From assembly GCA_963169105.1 (NCBI GenBank), contig OY720639.1, positions 93,074,559 to 93,138,558 of the forward strand: a stretch of 64,000 bases of DNA. The letters are read 5' to 3'. Source of the stretch: Ceriagrion tenellum. Its lineage: Eukaryota; Arthropoda; Insecta; Odonata; Coenagrionidae. Made by a program: the position numbers and the translations under genes. Under the pieces are notes generated by a model that made no database searches, was not told where the DNA came from, and saw only the letters and a list, made by a program, of their open reading frames with translations. This document shows positions 11,301 to 22,354 of the stretch, piece by piece. Positions within the stretch are counted from its first letter, which is position 1. The number at the start of each line of letters is the position of its first letter.

Positions 11301-11996
11301 CAAACCGTAGATTAGGATTCATAAAAAGGGTTCTAGGCAAATGCGATGAGAGAGTACGAGAAAGAAGCTATTTTACACTTGTCAGGCCTCATTTAGAATA
11401 TGCCGCTAGTATATGGGACCCGTACGAGGAAGGTTTGATAAAAGAATTTGAGCGTGTGCAAAGGAAATCCGCTAGATTTGTTAAAGGCCGTTATGATAAT
11501 TGTATAAGTGTTACGAATTTAATAGAAGAACTAGGATGGGAATTACTATCAGAACACAGGTTAAAATTTAGGTTAAACCTCTTAAGTAAATTCTAAACCG
11601 ATTTGTTCACAGATGACGTTAGATATATATTGAGAACGCCTGCGAATTATGCTAGGTTTGATCAGATTAACAAAATTAGAGAGATAGATTGTCGTACCGA
11701 TATATTTAAAATGTCATTGTTCCCGCGTACCATAAGAGAGAACAATAGGCAGCGTAGCAAAGGGATAGGTAGGTGAAATATAGTTAGAGTAGTCTGTAGT
11801 GCGTGATGCAAGTAATAACAACCAATAATCCCTTTCTTATTATGTAGATACTAACCATCTAGCTGCATGTGACCCTATTATCTAGCATGTTTCCATTAAA
11901 TATCCTAGTTGGATGTCAATAGTTCATGTTTGGTGATCTTCACCCCCTGCCACACATCCTCGTGGTGGCTCGCAGGATATTACGTGGATGTAGATG
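11297..11996 (+). pseudogene. LINE family 1a, 5'-truncated copy
   Basis: Reading from TAGCAAACCGTAGATTAGGA gives RRLGFIKRVLGKCDERVRER, SYFTLVRPHLEYAASIWDPY, EEGLIKEFERVQRKSARFVK, a LIEELGWELLSEHRLKFRLN block, TDDVRYILRTPANYARFDQI, NKIREIDCRTD and FPRTIREN. An in-frame TAA interrupts the LLSKF/TDLF junction. The 3' end has the family CCCCCTGCCACACATCC and GGTGGCTCGCAGGATATTAC motifs and a GTGGATGTAGATG tail. This is one of the cleaner copies of subgroup 1a, still missing the palm and endonuclease. Confidence 0.85.
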
Positions 11997-12032
11997 CACT
12001 CAAGTTACAACACCAACTCGATCCGTTCAAGG

Positions 12033-12092
12033 ATTCAAACCCGTGTCCTAGGGATAGGTATCACAAAGCCACCTAGCCATTCCGTTCCTTTT
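12033..12092 (-). repeat. tRNA-like (SINE head) segment
   Basis: On the minus strand TGGCTAGGTGGC is a good pol III A box, and GGGTTTGAATCC, about 30 bp downstream, is a good B box. The segment resembles the 5' half of a tRNA-derived SINE. There is no acceptor stem, so a working tRNA gene is excluded. It sits just downstream of the LINE tail at 11.99 kb. Confidence 0.45.
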
Positions 12093-12640
12093 GAAAGCCG
12101 ATTTTTTCCGCTCGTCATGCCAGACCGTGCAGCCGGGTGCATAGGAATCCGACCCTGGGAGGGAGGAGAAGTATCGGTAAGGTTGGACGAGGAAGGTCTC
12201 ATGGGGTGAGAGGGGGTGCATGAGGGAGGGGTAGAGAGGGCAAGGGTCTAGCGCCACGTGCTCAGTTTGCGCACACGTGTGGAATGTTCTCATTTCACGG
12301 TGGGCGGGGAGGGGGCGTTTTAAAGGGGAAGAGGGGAGGTGGAGGGAGAAACGTGTGTGGAGGGAGGAAGACAGAGTGGGGTGCCACAAGAATGAAGGCA
12401 AAGGGGTCGGGCATGGGGGGAGCAGTGGATTAAGGGAAAGGGTTTTGTTTTCAAAAGGGGAGTTAATACACAGCATCCCACGCTTAGATTTGTGCGGAGG
12501 CGAGAATACTGAATTTCCTCATTGAAGACCCGTGTTGGAGTTCCTGAGCTATTTCTACGACGTGTAAACCGGTAACGAACACTCTTCGTCTTGGAATTCG
12601 CCGGCGGCCACTTTCTGTAAAGTAGCTACAGCGAAATATC
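12093..12640. other. Purine-rich unassigned block
   Basis: G- and A-rich on the plus strand at about 12160-12440 (repeated GGAGGG/GGGGAG motifs). Overlapping open frames on both strands are best explained by this composition. No family motif and no splice structure can be supported. Confidence 0.35.
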
Positions 12641-12645
12641 ATGTT

Positions 12646-12841
12646 CATTGGTCGCTCAATCCAAAGATTGGTTAACTGCAGTCCTCCACCGTTCCCTGTC
12701 TAATGCTAGTTCCCTTACCTCCTGGTGTCTCTTAATAAGTACTTTCCTCTTTATTTGGTCCATGAACTTATTCCTGGGTCTTCATCTGCGGAATTTTTCC
12801 TCTATTTTGCCTTTAATGGTGTTCTTCACAAATCCATTGGG
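12646..12841 (-). pseudogene. LINE family 3 3' end, tandem copy 1
   Basis: Minus-strand 3' end of family 3: it starts at GGTCGCTCAATCC (the 3' terminus) and runs through the region encoding NPMDL..NTIKGKIE..FR and FMDQIK, breaking off at AATCCATTGG. The adjacent copy begins immediately afterwards with the equivalent CTCAATCCAAGATTGG. Confidence 0.65.
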
Positions 12842-13195
12842 TCTCAATCCAAGATTGGTTGACTGCAGCCCTCTACCCTTCCCTATCCATTGCTAGTTCC
12901 CTTATCTCCTGGTATCTCTTCCTATGCATACACCTTCCTCTTTATTTGGTCAATGAACTTATTCCTGGGTCTTCCCATTGGAACTTTTCCCTTATTTTAC
13001 CTTCAATTTTGTTCTTCATAAATCCATTGTGCCTCAGGGTGTGTCCTATCCATCTTGTTCTCCTTTTCTCTATGGTGTTCCTTGTGGTAATTTCCTCTTC
13101 TACTCTTCTGTACACTTCATCATTTCTTATTTTTTTCGTCCATTTTATCACCAGCATCCTCCTCCAGCAACAGATTTTGAAGGCTCCTAGTCTCC
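12842..13195 (-). pseudogene. LINE family 3 fragment, tandem copy 2
   Basis: A second, longer family 3 fragment in the same orientation. The minus frame at 12942-13292 gives CCWRRMLVIKWTKKIRNDEV, YRRVEEEIT and KRRTRWIGHTLRHNGFMKNK. Copies 1 and 2 differ at roughly one base in five by eye, so if this is a tandem duplication it is old. At 13203-13272 short plus-oriented pieces of the same 3' end (ATCTCAGGATTGAACG and CTTAGGATTGCAGTCAACC) follow, showing rearrangement. Confidence 0.65.
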
Positions 13196-13277
13196 TCCTG
13201 TTAGCTACTCCAATCTCAGGATTGAACGGGTTGAAGAGAACGGAAAGAATCTTAGGATTGCAGTCAACCATTCTTAA

Positions 13278-13591
13278 CCCTTTGAGTGCCACGCGACGAT
13301 ATATCGTCGTTTGCAGAATGTGCCAGAAGTGCCAACGACGATATATCGTTGTCTATGAGGAGACCTATTTAAACAATGAGTCATTGCTAAAAAATTTAGT
13401 TTTTTCGTATTCAATAGCAAAAAAGCATCCTCTTTCAAATACAGAAATGATCGTGTAAAAATGGTAAACAATAATAATTAATTCGCCGTAATAAACAAAT
13501 AATAATTTTACGAATAAAGGCCTGCAAATATATCAGAATATCCATGGCACTTCTGGGGGTGCCCACCAAAAAATTGGTGGCACTCAAAGGG
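13278..13591. mobile_element. piggyBac-like MITE candidate, ~314 bp
   Basis: The left end is TTAA followed by CCCTTTGAGTGCCAC (13278-13292). The right end is GTGGCACTCAAAGGG (13577-13591), an exact 15-bp terminal inverted repeat. CCCTTTGAG-type ends and a TTAA target are typical of piggyBac elements; the right-hand TTAA has decayed to GATT. Two subterminal palindromes lie near the left end, CGACGATATATCGTCG (13294-13309) and a near copy at about 13334-13350. No transposase is present, so it would be non-autonomous. Confidence 0.55.
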
Positions 13592-14985
13592 GATTGTTCG
13601 ACCAAGGAACTGAACCACTTTTCGAGATGTTTTACGAAATATCCAGCACAATACATGGCACGTGTTTGCACCCCAGAGGGACATTATTTAAGAAATGAGG
13701 AATTTCTATCACCTAGATCTCATAAAAAAATTAACAACATGTAATTTGCATAATCTTAACTTTTTAAATAAATCATATCGTCGCTGTAATAACTTTTCCA
13801 GGATCAAAATCAACGTTACGTTGTGAAGGAGTTTTAAACATACCGCGTGAAAAACATGAGTCAGGTGTATGACTTATATAGATATTTTTGTTTAACTATG
13901 TTAAATATCCTTCTTGTAAAAGTGTATATTTGTACCATAAATAATGGAATATTTTACCGATTCTTCCCGCAGCTGCTAAAATAAAAGCGAATACTTTGAA
14001 TGTGATCTCCATTATGACTAGGGAACTATCTCTCTGAAATTATCTAAAGCAGTCACTTCGCTAATGCCCTGTTTACATTACTAGCTCTCTAACTAGGTTA
14101 ACTCTAACCCTAGTAAAAGTTCGCCGTGTAAACGCAGGCTAGCACTTACCGTAGTTAACTTTTTTAACCACGCTGGAGTTACTAGGGTTGGCGCTGTGCT
14201 TACTTAAGTGTATTACTCACGAGCATACCATAGTTTTTTTTCAATATTTTGTCTATTTGACAATGCATTTGTCTTCGAAATGACGACTTGCGCCGTACTT
14301 TCGTTGATTCCCTTGGGTGCGACATTGCAGTATTGCTAAGTGATTACATTAATGACATCCGTGAAGTGGGAATGGTTGCGAGGAGCTGTATCGAATGAAG
14401 AATACAATCGATATCGAATGGCCTTGCTCGATCGGGTGCGAGTTATGCCATCTATGAATTTTCTACACCACAATTCCTTACAGAATAGCTTCATTTGCAA
14501 TGCCATTAATCATGAAATCACAAAGTACAGTGTAATTCGGCAATTTGGCAATCGACAAAATTATCATGATGAATTAATTTCAAGGAAATTCAATGTTTTT
14601 CGGGATTATATATTTTCCAGTGGGTCAAGAGTGAAATTTAAGACTTTGATCGCCTTTTTTATTCAATTTCTGACAAAATGATATAAAAATCATCGCTCTA
14701 AATGAATTTTTAACTAATTCAGGATTTTTCAAGGAAATCTTCAGGTTTTCCTGGATAACATCACTATCACAGTCAGGAGCCTGTGGAACTTTTTTGAGAG
14801 TCATCCTGGAAAGTTCCCTAAGTAGTTGGAAAAGTTCCCACTCGGTAATTATTTTTGTTCAGATTTGCGGTCAAATTCAACTAATTTGACTGTACTACGA
14901 AGGGTAAGATGCGGAGGCATTATCTCGTGGGTCCGATGATGGTTGCTAAATACAGGTTTTACTTCTGTCTGATGTCTGATAAAAA
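13592..14985. other. Unassigned DNA with a possible Harbinger-like end
   Basis: Mostly AT-rich. At 14065-14135 CCCTGTTTACATTA pairs with TGTAAACGCAGG, and CTCTAACCCTAGTAA pairs loosely with TTACTAGGGTTGG at about 14166-14185, as in some TIR-element ends; the evidence is weak. A 113-codon plus frame at 14340-14681 has an ordinary amino-acid mix (FLHHNSLQNSFICNAINHEI) but I recognise no family; it could be a small transposon ORF remnant. Confidence 0.3.
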
Positions 14986-14987
14986 AA

Positions 14988-15514
14988 GTTCCGGACAGCT
15001 ACAGTCCAGAAATCGTTTACAGTTGTTGCCTCAAAGCTGTGGAATGACTTGCCTAAACGGGTAAAAGACAGTGCATCACTGGTAATATTTAAGAGAAAGA
15101 TTATCATACACTTACTTTCTGGAATTCTGACCATGAATGCTGACCATATAACTCATCAGTTCATTGATGTGATTAATGTCCATTGTTGCGTAAGAAGAAG
15201 CAATTCAGTTCCTTTTTTTTCTTTTCATTTGTTAAGCTAAATTTTCTTTTTAAAAGTTGTGTTATTTGTTTATTGATATGTTTAATGTTCGTTTTTCTGT
15301 TAGAAGAAGAAATTCAGTTCTTTTTCTACATTGCTAAATAATAATATTGTATATGCCTATTGTTAGCAATTTATATGATAACTTCCCTTTTTTGTTTCCT
15401 GATTGGCTTATTCACATATTAATTGTCTTGCACACCACTGTATTCCATTTCTATGTTCCAAAGGAGTTCACTCCGAGAACAATAAACGAGTTTATTATAT
15501 TATATTATATATCT
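14988..15514 (+). pseudogene. LINE family 4 (CR1-like), 5'-truncated copy
   Basis: It begins at TTCCGGACAGCTACAGTCC and encodes FTVVASKLWNDLPKRVKDSA followed by SLVIFKRKIIIHLLSGILTM, the usual terminal LWN.LP...FK+ block of CR1/L2-group ORF2. A long 3' untranslated region follows, ending with ACTCCGAGAACAATAAACGA and a TTATA-repeat tail at about 15488-15514. The minus-strand copy at 26.5-27.25 kb matches it over the shared length and extends further 5'. Confidence 0.8.
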
Positions 15515-16280
15515 GTTTGATACACAACGTCGCAGCGCTGATAGGGAGAGGATGGTAGAGAGGACAGAACAACAAGATTCACAGAGAATGTACAGAGCTC
15601 ATTATCTTTATTTATTTCTTGGGTGATGAGAATGAGCGCATGTCTGTGTCTCCCAACAACACCCGTAACTAAACACGAGGCCTTCACGGTGATAAAATTT
15701 TCCCTCCAGGCCAAAGTGGCGTTTACACATGGGGAAAACGTGAAAAAAATTATGGGGGCGTAAATCATATCGAAAGAAATGCTATGCCATCCATCTAAAA
15801 GTGTGACGAAGTTGAAATGAGATTGGGGCTAACAAGCTGCTATTTTAAGAAAATATATATGGTTGCCGTCTCTGGTCACTCACCCGAAGATTGGTCTGCT
15901 GGAGCTCGCGACTCCATTTTTCTTTCAACGACGTTGTATTCCTTCTAAAGTCATTATATCTACATACCTCATTCAACCGATGAGTGCTGAATAAATACTT
16001 CTTAATTATATATAATGAGCATCACCATCACAAGGGATAGCTGAAATGACTAACCACTGCTTCCTCTTAATCATGGCATTAGAATGCGGTACTTTGTGTA
16101 GTGAAATGCGTCCTGGATGTGGTAGTCGAAAATGGTAACTGCATACAACGATTTTTGCCCATTTAATTAACTGCTAAACTTGGTGAAACCCAGTCTATGA
16201 ATATAAGGTCGTGACAACAGTTGTAATAAACTCGCAGCTCAGAACTCAGATGTGTCGTGCGGTGGCGAGCAAGCGAAACA
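15515..16280. other. Unassigned DNA
   Basis: No recognised feature. A minus-strand open frame of 87 codons at 15505-15768 has no known motif. Confidence 0.35.
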
Positions 16281-16284
16281 TTAT

Positions 16285-16390
16285 TAAATCTACATGCACT
16301 TATTACCCTGTAAGCCACTTAAAGAGTGTTTGGCAGAGAATAACTTATCACAGTATGCACTACACTTTTACGCGGGAGACTCCGTCCATT
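16285..16390 (-). repeat. Degenerate 3' end of LINE family 1 or a relative
   Basis: TCTACATGCACTTATTACCC, TGTAAGCCACTTAAAGAGTG and TTTGGCAGAG follow the order of the family 1 3' end (tail, TACCCTGCRAGCCACC, GGGTGTGTGGCAG) on the minus strand, with many changes. It is an old fragment with no coding sequence attached. Confidence 0.5.
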
Positions 16391-16889
16391 TTATCGTTGA
16401 TATTCTTCAATAACACCATACCTGCACTGCTATAAATTACCTTTGATCTGTAGCTGTCATCATCCAGGTCTCACTTCCACAAAAAAACCACGGCGCATGC
16501 ACATTTACAAACGAAGTGATTTCAGGCTTGTGTTACTGGATAAAAATAAGACAACTTCGTGGTACTTTTGAAAAATTTAACACGCCGAAAAATATTTGCA
16601 ATCATTCATGCATTTGCAACGTGACCAGAAGTTCACCACGAGCCCTAAATGTGCATACAAGTATGCACGAAAGAGAAACAATAATTAGGTGGTTATTGAA
16701 TAATTTCCTTTCAAATTTGTACACAAGGTATGTGGTAGGTCTATAACTCCGTAAGGAACATTGAATTATTGGAAACTAAGAACGTTATCTATTAAAGGTT
16801 TAGAGGTATTCTGCTTATTCGTTTCATGCTAATTTCTTAGTTGAGCGGTAAATTTGATGATGGATTCATTAGTAATGATTTCGAAGGTA

Positions 16890-18000
16890 GCAATAATAAT
16901 AATATAATATATTTATTTGTCCAAAGATAGAAGTAGAACTACAATATAAGACACAACATGAGAAAGTACCCATGAATTTGTAAAAAAAACATACATACAC
17001 AGAGAAATTGCACATTTTGTTCATAGTATATTACACAAGTCGTATTTTACATGTATCATATTTCACTTACAAAGGTGAGTCCTGGCGTAAATCATTTCTA
17101 ATTTCTTTAGTTAATGATTTCAAGCTAAATGGTATGAAATTTTATTTAAAGAATATTTTCCTGGATATTTTACCCTTCTCTATATTGAATTCTCATGATT
17201 AATTTTTTTGGATGAAAATTTTTTGTTTCATGGTCCACTCATGTTTTTTTGTGATAGCTGTTTAAAATGCTATTCTCACCTCATACGTATTGTAACTCTA
17301 AGAATTTTTACCATTTGATTATCTTGTATAATATCTATATCTATCTTTGATATGCCCAAGTTATATTTTACCATTGATGCATTCAGACATGCTGTAATAA
17401 TTTTTCTTAGTCACAAAAGTTTTTATTGGCCTTTTAAACCTAGATTAGTCTGTCATATCTTTGATTTTCTGAGGCAATTAATTGTATAGATTTATTCTTA
17501 CTGGCTTTGGTCCTTTGCTTACAGCTTTGGTTCGATTGTAATTCATACGTAAGTTTGACTCGGTCCTGATATGGTGATTGTGATATTGAGAATTCGCGAC
17601 GAAATCCGACGAGTGTTGCTTCATATAACTAAATAGAAAATAAATTAATAAACATGGAAATGGTAGGAGGCCAAGATCATAAAAGATTGCAAGATTGGTA
17701 AGAAAGGTGAAGTTGGAGGCTTGGATGCATTGATTCGAACAGCCTTCTTTTGAAGTTTGAATATGATCTGGGAGAGAGGAGATGAGCCGCAAAGAAATGA
17801 TACCATAGACAATATGAGAGTAGATGAGGCCATAATCTAACTCATAAATATTTTACGGCAATGCCTGAGGATGTATTTGAAACGTGATGACATCGATTTA
17901 CCGAGGATGGTTTTTCAAAGACGAGCCAGATGATGTTTGAAGTCGGTAGCTGGCACTATATATTCGACAGGTATGAAGTCACGAGGTGTAGAAATAGAAT
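16890..18000 (-). pseudogene. Jockey/CR1-type LINE ORF2 C-terminus and 3' end
   Basis: On the minus strand the 3' end carries a (TTA)n-type tail at about 16890-16915. Reading back, the coding part shows YSHIVYGIIS (the Y.H..YG motif after the palm), FKLQKKAVRINAS, LAIFYDLGLLPFPCLLIYFL, SDFVANSQYHNHHIRTESNL (the NTR-like block), NRTKAVSKG and VRINLYN*LPQKIKD. This order is typical of Jockey/CR1-clade LINEs. Frameshifts occur at the LRLISS/CGSSP junction and elsewhere. A ~245-bp piece of the same element recurs at 20.35-20.6 kb. Confidence 0.75.
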
Positions 18001-18216
18001 TTTTTGCCGATTTTTTGCTATCAAATCGGTTTCAGCACTATGGTACTCTGTCAAATAGAATGAATGGGGCAATTCCTTTAGAAAGACATCGTTTCATGAA
18101 TTGCAGAAATCTAAAAACCTGATTACATCGCAGTAAGTAAATGTGACTTAATGATTGACGCTTAGTATCATGGATTTTATACGAGACCAATAAATTATTA
18201 GAATATAAAGCTCACG

Positions 18217-18450
18217 GGTTTCCAACCAGATGATGACAGTTTGTGGTACCGACGTTTCGATGGCGTAGTTCGCCAACGTCCTCAGGGTGAATTTTGCCGT
18301 AAATGATGACCTCAGGAGGGTTTCACTTATTATATGTTTTATATATCGTAAGTGACACCGTCCTGGCTAAAGTATTCACCCCGAGGACGATGGCATACGA
18401 TACCATCAAAACGTTGGTACCACAAACTATCATCACCCGGCTAGAAAACC
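18217..18450. repeat. Head-to-head inverted repeat with hammerhead-like cores (Penelope-like)
   Basis: Two imperfect arms (18217-18330 and 18348-18450) are reverse complements around an ~18-bp centre. The minus strand of the left arm carries, in order, CTGAGGA (18285 to 18279), a stem-loop of TGGCG/CGCCA, GAAAC (18258 to 18254) and GTC (18253 to 18251), with ACC/GGT able to pair as a short outer stem. This matches the conserved hammerhead ribozyme core CUGANGA-stem-GAAA-(N)UH. The right arm plus strand has a decayed version: CCGAGGA, a perfect GATGG/CCATC stem, then AAAAC-GTT. Such motifs are known in Penelope-like retroelement terminal repeats. No Penelope reverse transcriptase was seen nearby. 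Confidence 0.6.
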
Positions 18451-18454
18451 AGAG

Positions 18455-19725
18455 AGCTTTACATTCTAAGCATTCACCGGGGAAGCCTGAAATATTACAT
18501 ACTTATAAATTATTCTTTCTGGTATACTTAAGGATTGATAACTTCATCACTAACAGTTGAAATACTGGTTATAATCCAAGTAATAAGTAAATTATCAAAG
18601 GCTCTCTAGGGTTTCATTTGCACGATCATTTCATTGATACATGGGTATAAAACTTGCAAGTCGCCATTGGACGCCTAAATGCACTTATTGAAATACTGAG
18701 ACAATTTCATGCACTAACTCTCCTTACAAAGGTATTTCATGCAGTTTCCTACCGGTAGTTTTAGTTATTCAACTGGGATGCTCGTGAAATTGACTTAGCG
18801 GTGAAGACAGGTAGAGTGAAATCTTTTCGAAGCTTTAATAAGATAAATATGCCGAAAGCATTCACGGAGGTGTGAGGAAGGAACTAAAGGCGCTTCAAAT
18901 TGTTAAGACTAATTACTGATGTGAGAGGAATTTATGAGAAAGGTGTACTTAATTTCATACTTTACGACGGCTGTTTTATTATGCTCAACCGGTAAACAAA
19001 TTTCCAGCGGCCAAATTGGCTTTGTTACGTGACTTCTATTTCGTTAACCGTGTTTCCCATACAAATCATCTCCACGTAAAGGGGTGTTAAAAATACCTTG
19101 GAGAGCACAAGTCTTGCAATTATTTCAGAGTTGTACATACTTCGAACAAGGGTCCACTCTCTAACTCTTGGGGTTTTATCATTAAGTCGTCATCAACTTA
19201 TTGAATCTTTATGGTCCATTACGAGTATGTACTTGGTTGACGTGATGCAAATGACCACGAAAATATGGGAACTCTAATTAGAATGATTTTTTCAATTAAT
19301 TCTTCAACGACAGGTTATTTAAAAAAAGCAGTAGGTAGGCGAGGCAATACGCAAGCGAGAGAAGAACTCATCTTTTTGGGTAGTTCATGGAATTTGGTTG
19401 TAACTTATGTAAAGTTTTACGACTAAAAATTATAGATAACTTCCGCCACATACACAGACTTCCCAACTACATTTGCCTACAACTGCAATGATTCCTTATT
19501 TTCCGCAGGAAAACGATCGTTCGAATCTATAGGTTCTGCCATCTTTTCCACTCTGGAAGTACCAGACTTTGCGGTATACCTATGAGTACTCACAGAGCTA
19601 TATTTGACCCCTCATAAATATTTATTTTCCTAAAGGAAATTTAATCCATTTAATTGAAATAATATGCAAATTGTTTCGAAAAAAATCTTTTATTTATCTT
19701 AGTAAATTATTTTTCAAGAATAAAG
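18455..19725. other. Unassigned AT-rich DNA
   Basis: No recognised gene, repeat signature or long open frame was found by eye in this stretch. Confidence 0.4.
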
Positions 19726-19726
19726 G

Positions 19727-20330
19727 TTCATCTACATCTATATCTACGTCATACCCTGCAAGCCACCCAAAGGGTGTGTGGCAGGGGGTGCTTCCACACC
19801 AGGTATGCATGAATGATACGGTAGAACACCGAAATTACATTGAAACTCGCGTACCACACAAGCGCCACTTAACAATCTAAAAACGAAGAAACATTCTATC
19901 GTCAATCGTTCCAACATGCAAGGGATACAAAGACTTCTACTACATATTCAAAATATCATGCATAAATAAGAACATCAATATTTACATCATGCATAAATAA
20001 GAACGTACAGAATATAAAGAGAAAGATTTTCTGTCTGCCTATTGTCACAATTCGAACTATTCATGAGGATGATCACAGCTGTTATGGTCCCGAATGGTAC
20101 GCGGACAAAATGACATTTTATACCTATCGGCTCCACAATCTATCTCTCTAATTTTATTGGCGCGATCTAATCTGCCGTAGTACGAAGGGGTTAATAGTAT
20201 GTTTTTTACGTCGTCAGAGAAATAATTTTCCTGAAATTTAGTTAGGAGGTTAAGCCTATAATTTAGTCTACGCTGTGATAGCGATTCCCATCCTAATTCT
20301 TCTAACAGTACAGACACACTAGCCAACTAG
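19727..20330 (-). pseudogene. LINE family 1b, 5'-truncated copy
   Basis: The tail CATCTACATCTATATCTACG and the 3' signature TACCCTGCAAGCCACCCAAA lie at 19727-19790. On the minus strand the ORF end reads VSVLLEELGWESLSQRRLNY, RLNLLTKFQENYFSDDVKNI, LLTPSYYGRLDRANKIREID, CGADRYKMSFCPRTIRDHN and SCDHPHE. The 89-codon frame (20057-20326) is open, so this is among the less decayed 1b pieces, but it lacks everything before the VSVLLEELGW block. Confidence 0.85.
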
Positions 20331-20351
20331 GTTCATATCAACGCACTATAA

Positions 20352-20601
20352 TTTACACTTTTCAAGCTAAATGGTATAAAATTTTATTTAAAGAATATTT
20401 TCCTGGATATTTTACCCTTCTCTATATTGAATTCTCATAATTAATTTTTTCTGGATGAAAATGTTTTTTTTTCATGGTCCATTCATGTTTTTTGTGATAA
20501 CTGTTTAAAATGCTATTCTCACCTCATACGTATTGTAACCCTTAGAATTTTTACCATTTGATTATCTTGTATAATATCTATATCTATCTTTGAATTCAAT
20601 T
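20352..20601 (-). repeat. Second copy of a piece of the 17-kb LINE
   Basis: Nearly identical (about 95 percent by eye) to 17117-17357, with small indels in T runs. It covers part of the 3' non-coding region of that LINE and lies in the same orientation. Both of its ends are internal to the longer copy, so it is a fragment rather than an independent 3'-anchored insertion. Confidence 0.75.
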
Positions 20602-20703
20602 TAGCACATTTACAGTTACTGTCTATCACAGAGGTTAGTTGTTTTTCTCTTTCTTTCTCTTTGTTGTTAAGTTCCATTTATTTCCTAATTTGAACATAAC
20701 TAT

Positions 20704-21420
20704 TTCTACATCTACATCTACATCTTCATCTACATCTACGTGATACCCTGCGAGCCACCACGAGGGTGTGTGGCAGGGGGTGAAGATCATCAAACATGAA
20801 CTATTGACATGCAACTAGGATATTTAACGGAGATATGCTAGATAATAGGGTCACATGCAGCTAGATGGTTAGTATATACATAAAAACAAAGGGATTTATG
20901 GCTGTTATTACATGCAGCATGCACTACAGACTACTCTAACTATATTTCACCTACCTATTCCTTTGCTACGCTGCCTGTTGTTCTCTCTTATGGTACGCGG
21001 GAAAAATGACATTTTAAATCTATAGGTACGACAATCTATCTCTCTAATTTTGTTAATATGGTCAAACCTAGCATAATACGCAGGGGTTCTCAATATATAT
21101 CTAACGTCATCTGTGAACAAATCGGTTTCGAATTTACTTAAAAGGTTTAACCTAAATTTTAACCTGCGTTCTGATAGTAATTCCCATCCTAGTTCTTCTA
21201 TTAAATTCGTAACACTTATACAATTATCATAACGACCTTTAACAAATCTATCGGATCTCCTTTGCCCGCGCTCTAATTCTTTTATCACACCTTCCTCGTA
21301 CGGATCCCATATACTAGCGGCATATTCTAAATGAGGCCTGACAAGTGTAAAATAGCTTCTTTTTCGTACTCTCTCATCGCATTTCCTTAGAATCCTTTTT
21401 ACATTTGTCAATTACCTCGC
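20704..21420 (-). pseudogene. LINE family 1a, 5'-truncated copy
   Basis: The tail (CATCTACATCTACATCTTCA) and the TACCCTGCGAGCCACCACGA signature lie at 20704-20770. The minus-strand frame 20947-21411 (154 codons, open) encodes RILRKCDERVRKRSYFTLVR, PHLEYAASIWDPYEEGVIKE, GRYDNCISVTNLIEELGWEL, LSERRLKFRLNLLSKFETDL, FTDDVRYILRTPAYYARFDH, INKIREIDCRTYRFKMSFFP and RTIREN. It is the longest uninterrupted 1a thumb-region frame here. The upstream palm and endonuclease are missing. Confidence 0.88.
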
Positions 21421-22350
21421 TACTATTCCATTGTATATTATTGTTGTTTTAAAGGACCTGTCCCAGAGTATAATAAAGGTTTATTCCATTCTCTAATTTG
21501 CCATTTCAACGTATAGAATGCATGAGGACTTGGTCCAGGAACTTAAGTCCCAAGTCCAAGTCTCATTGCGAAGTCTCGGTCTATCGGGTTTCCGTACGGC
21601 GATTCACCGCCCGAGTATACACCTCCGACTGCAGAACTGTCAATTATGGGTACTTTCGATAAAAAACGATGGCCGGCGGTACGGCCATCGCCACGCTGTG
21701 GTGCTCTCGATTTGGTGAAACAGTCGGCGGTAGTCGGCTGTTGGTGGCTGTCCTCCTCCAGCTGAGCCGAACAAATGAAGAACAATATATATACAGTTGT
21801 GAGCTGGATATTGGTGATCAAATTCCCACCTCTTCCAGATGGAAACACCATCCTCCATTGCCCCAGAGATGAATGAGAATACGTGTCATCGCCCTCAAAA
21901 TTATTAGGGAAGTGTTGCTCTTATGCTCGTTGCTATGGAAATATACGATGTTTAAGTTTGTCGAAAGTAACGGGTAACCCCGGGAGCAGCTACCCGCAAT
22001 AGCAGCAATAACATCACAGACGTTAGGAGGAAAGAGGAAGACACATCAGTACTTTGACTTGACGACGGCACAAAACATGAAAACATAAATAGTACTGTTA
22101 ACATAATCCATCCCTTTGATTAAGTAAAAACAGCCTAATATCAGGCTGACTTTATATTTAATTGACTATCGTCTGCGCCGTTGCGTTACCATTGCTACGT
22201 TTCTATTGACCGCCAACGCGTCCATAAATAATCATCTTTCGGCTGCATTTTATTTATCAACCTGGCAATAGCCGACTAATTCGTTCGATAGTTGGCTATT
22301 ATCAGCTGTTGCCACACCTAAATCGAAATCAGCCATTTTTCAATGAAATA
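21421..22350. other. Unassigned, partly GC-rich DNA
   Basis: The segment 21540-21860 is GC-richer and has overlapping open frames on both strands; none is recognised. A perfect 9-bp-arm hairpin CGATGGCCG/CGGCCATCG occurs at 21667-21690, and an 11-bp-arm hairpin (AATAGCCGACT/AGTTGGCTATT, one G-T type mismatch) at about 22266-22301. A host exon cannot be excluded but cannot be supported. Confidence 0.3.
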
Positions 22351-22354
22351 TTAA

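Noticed and set aside
12859..13458. 199-codon plus-strand open frame
   Set aside because: It is the antisense of LINE family 3 followed by the MITE; the minus strand carries the recognisable LINE peptides.
14065..14185. Firm Harbinger-type element from TGTTTACA/TGTAAACG pairing
   Set aside because: The complementary stretches are only about 10-12 bp, with inconsistent spacing and no target duplication; kept only as a weak note.
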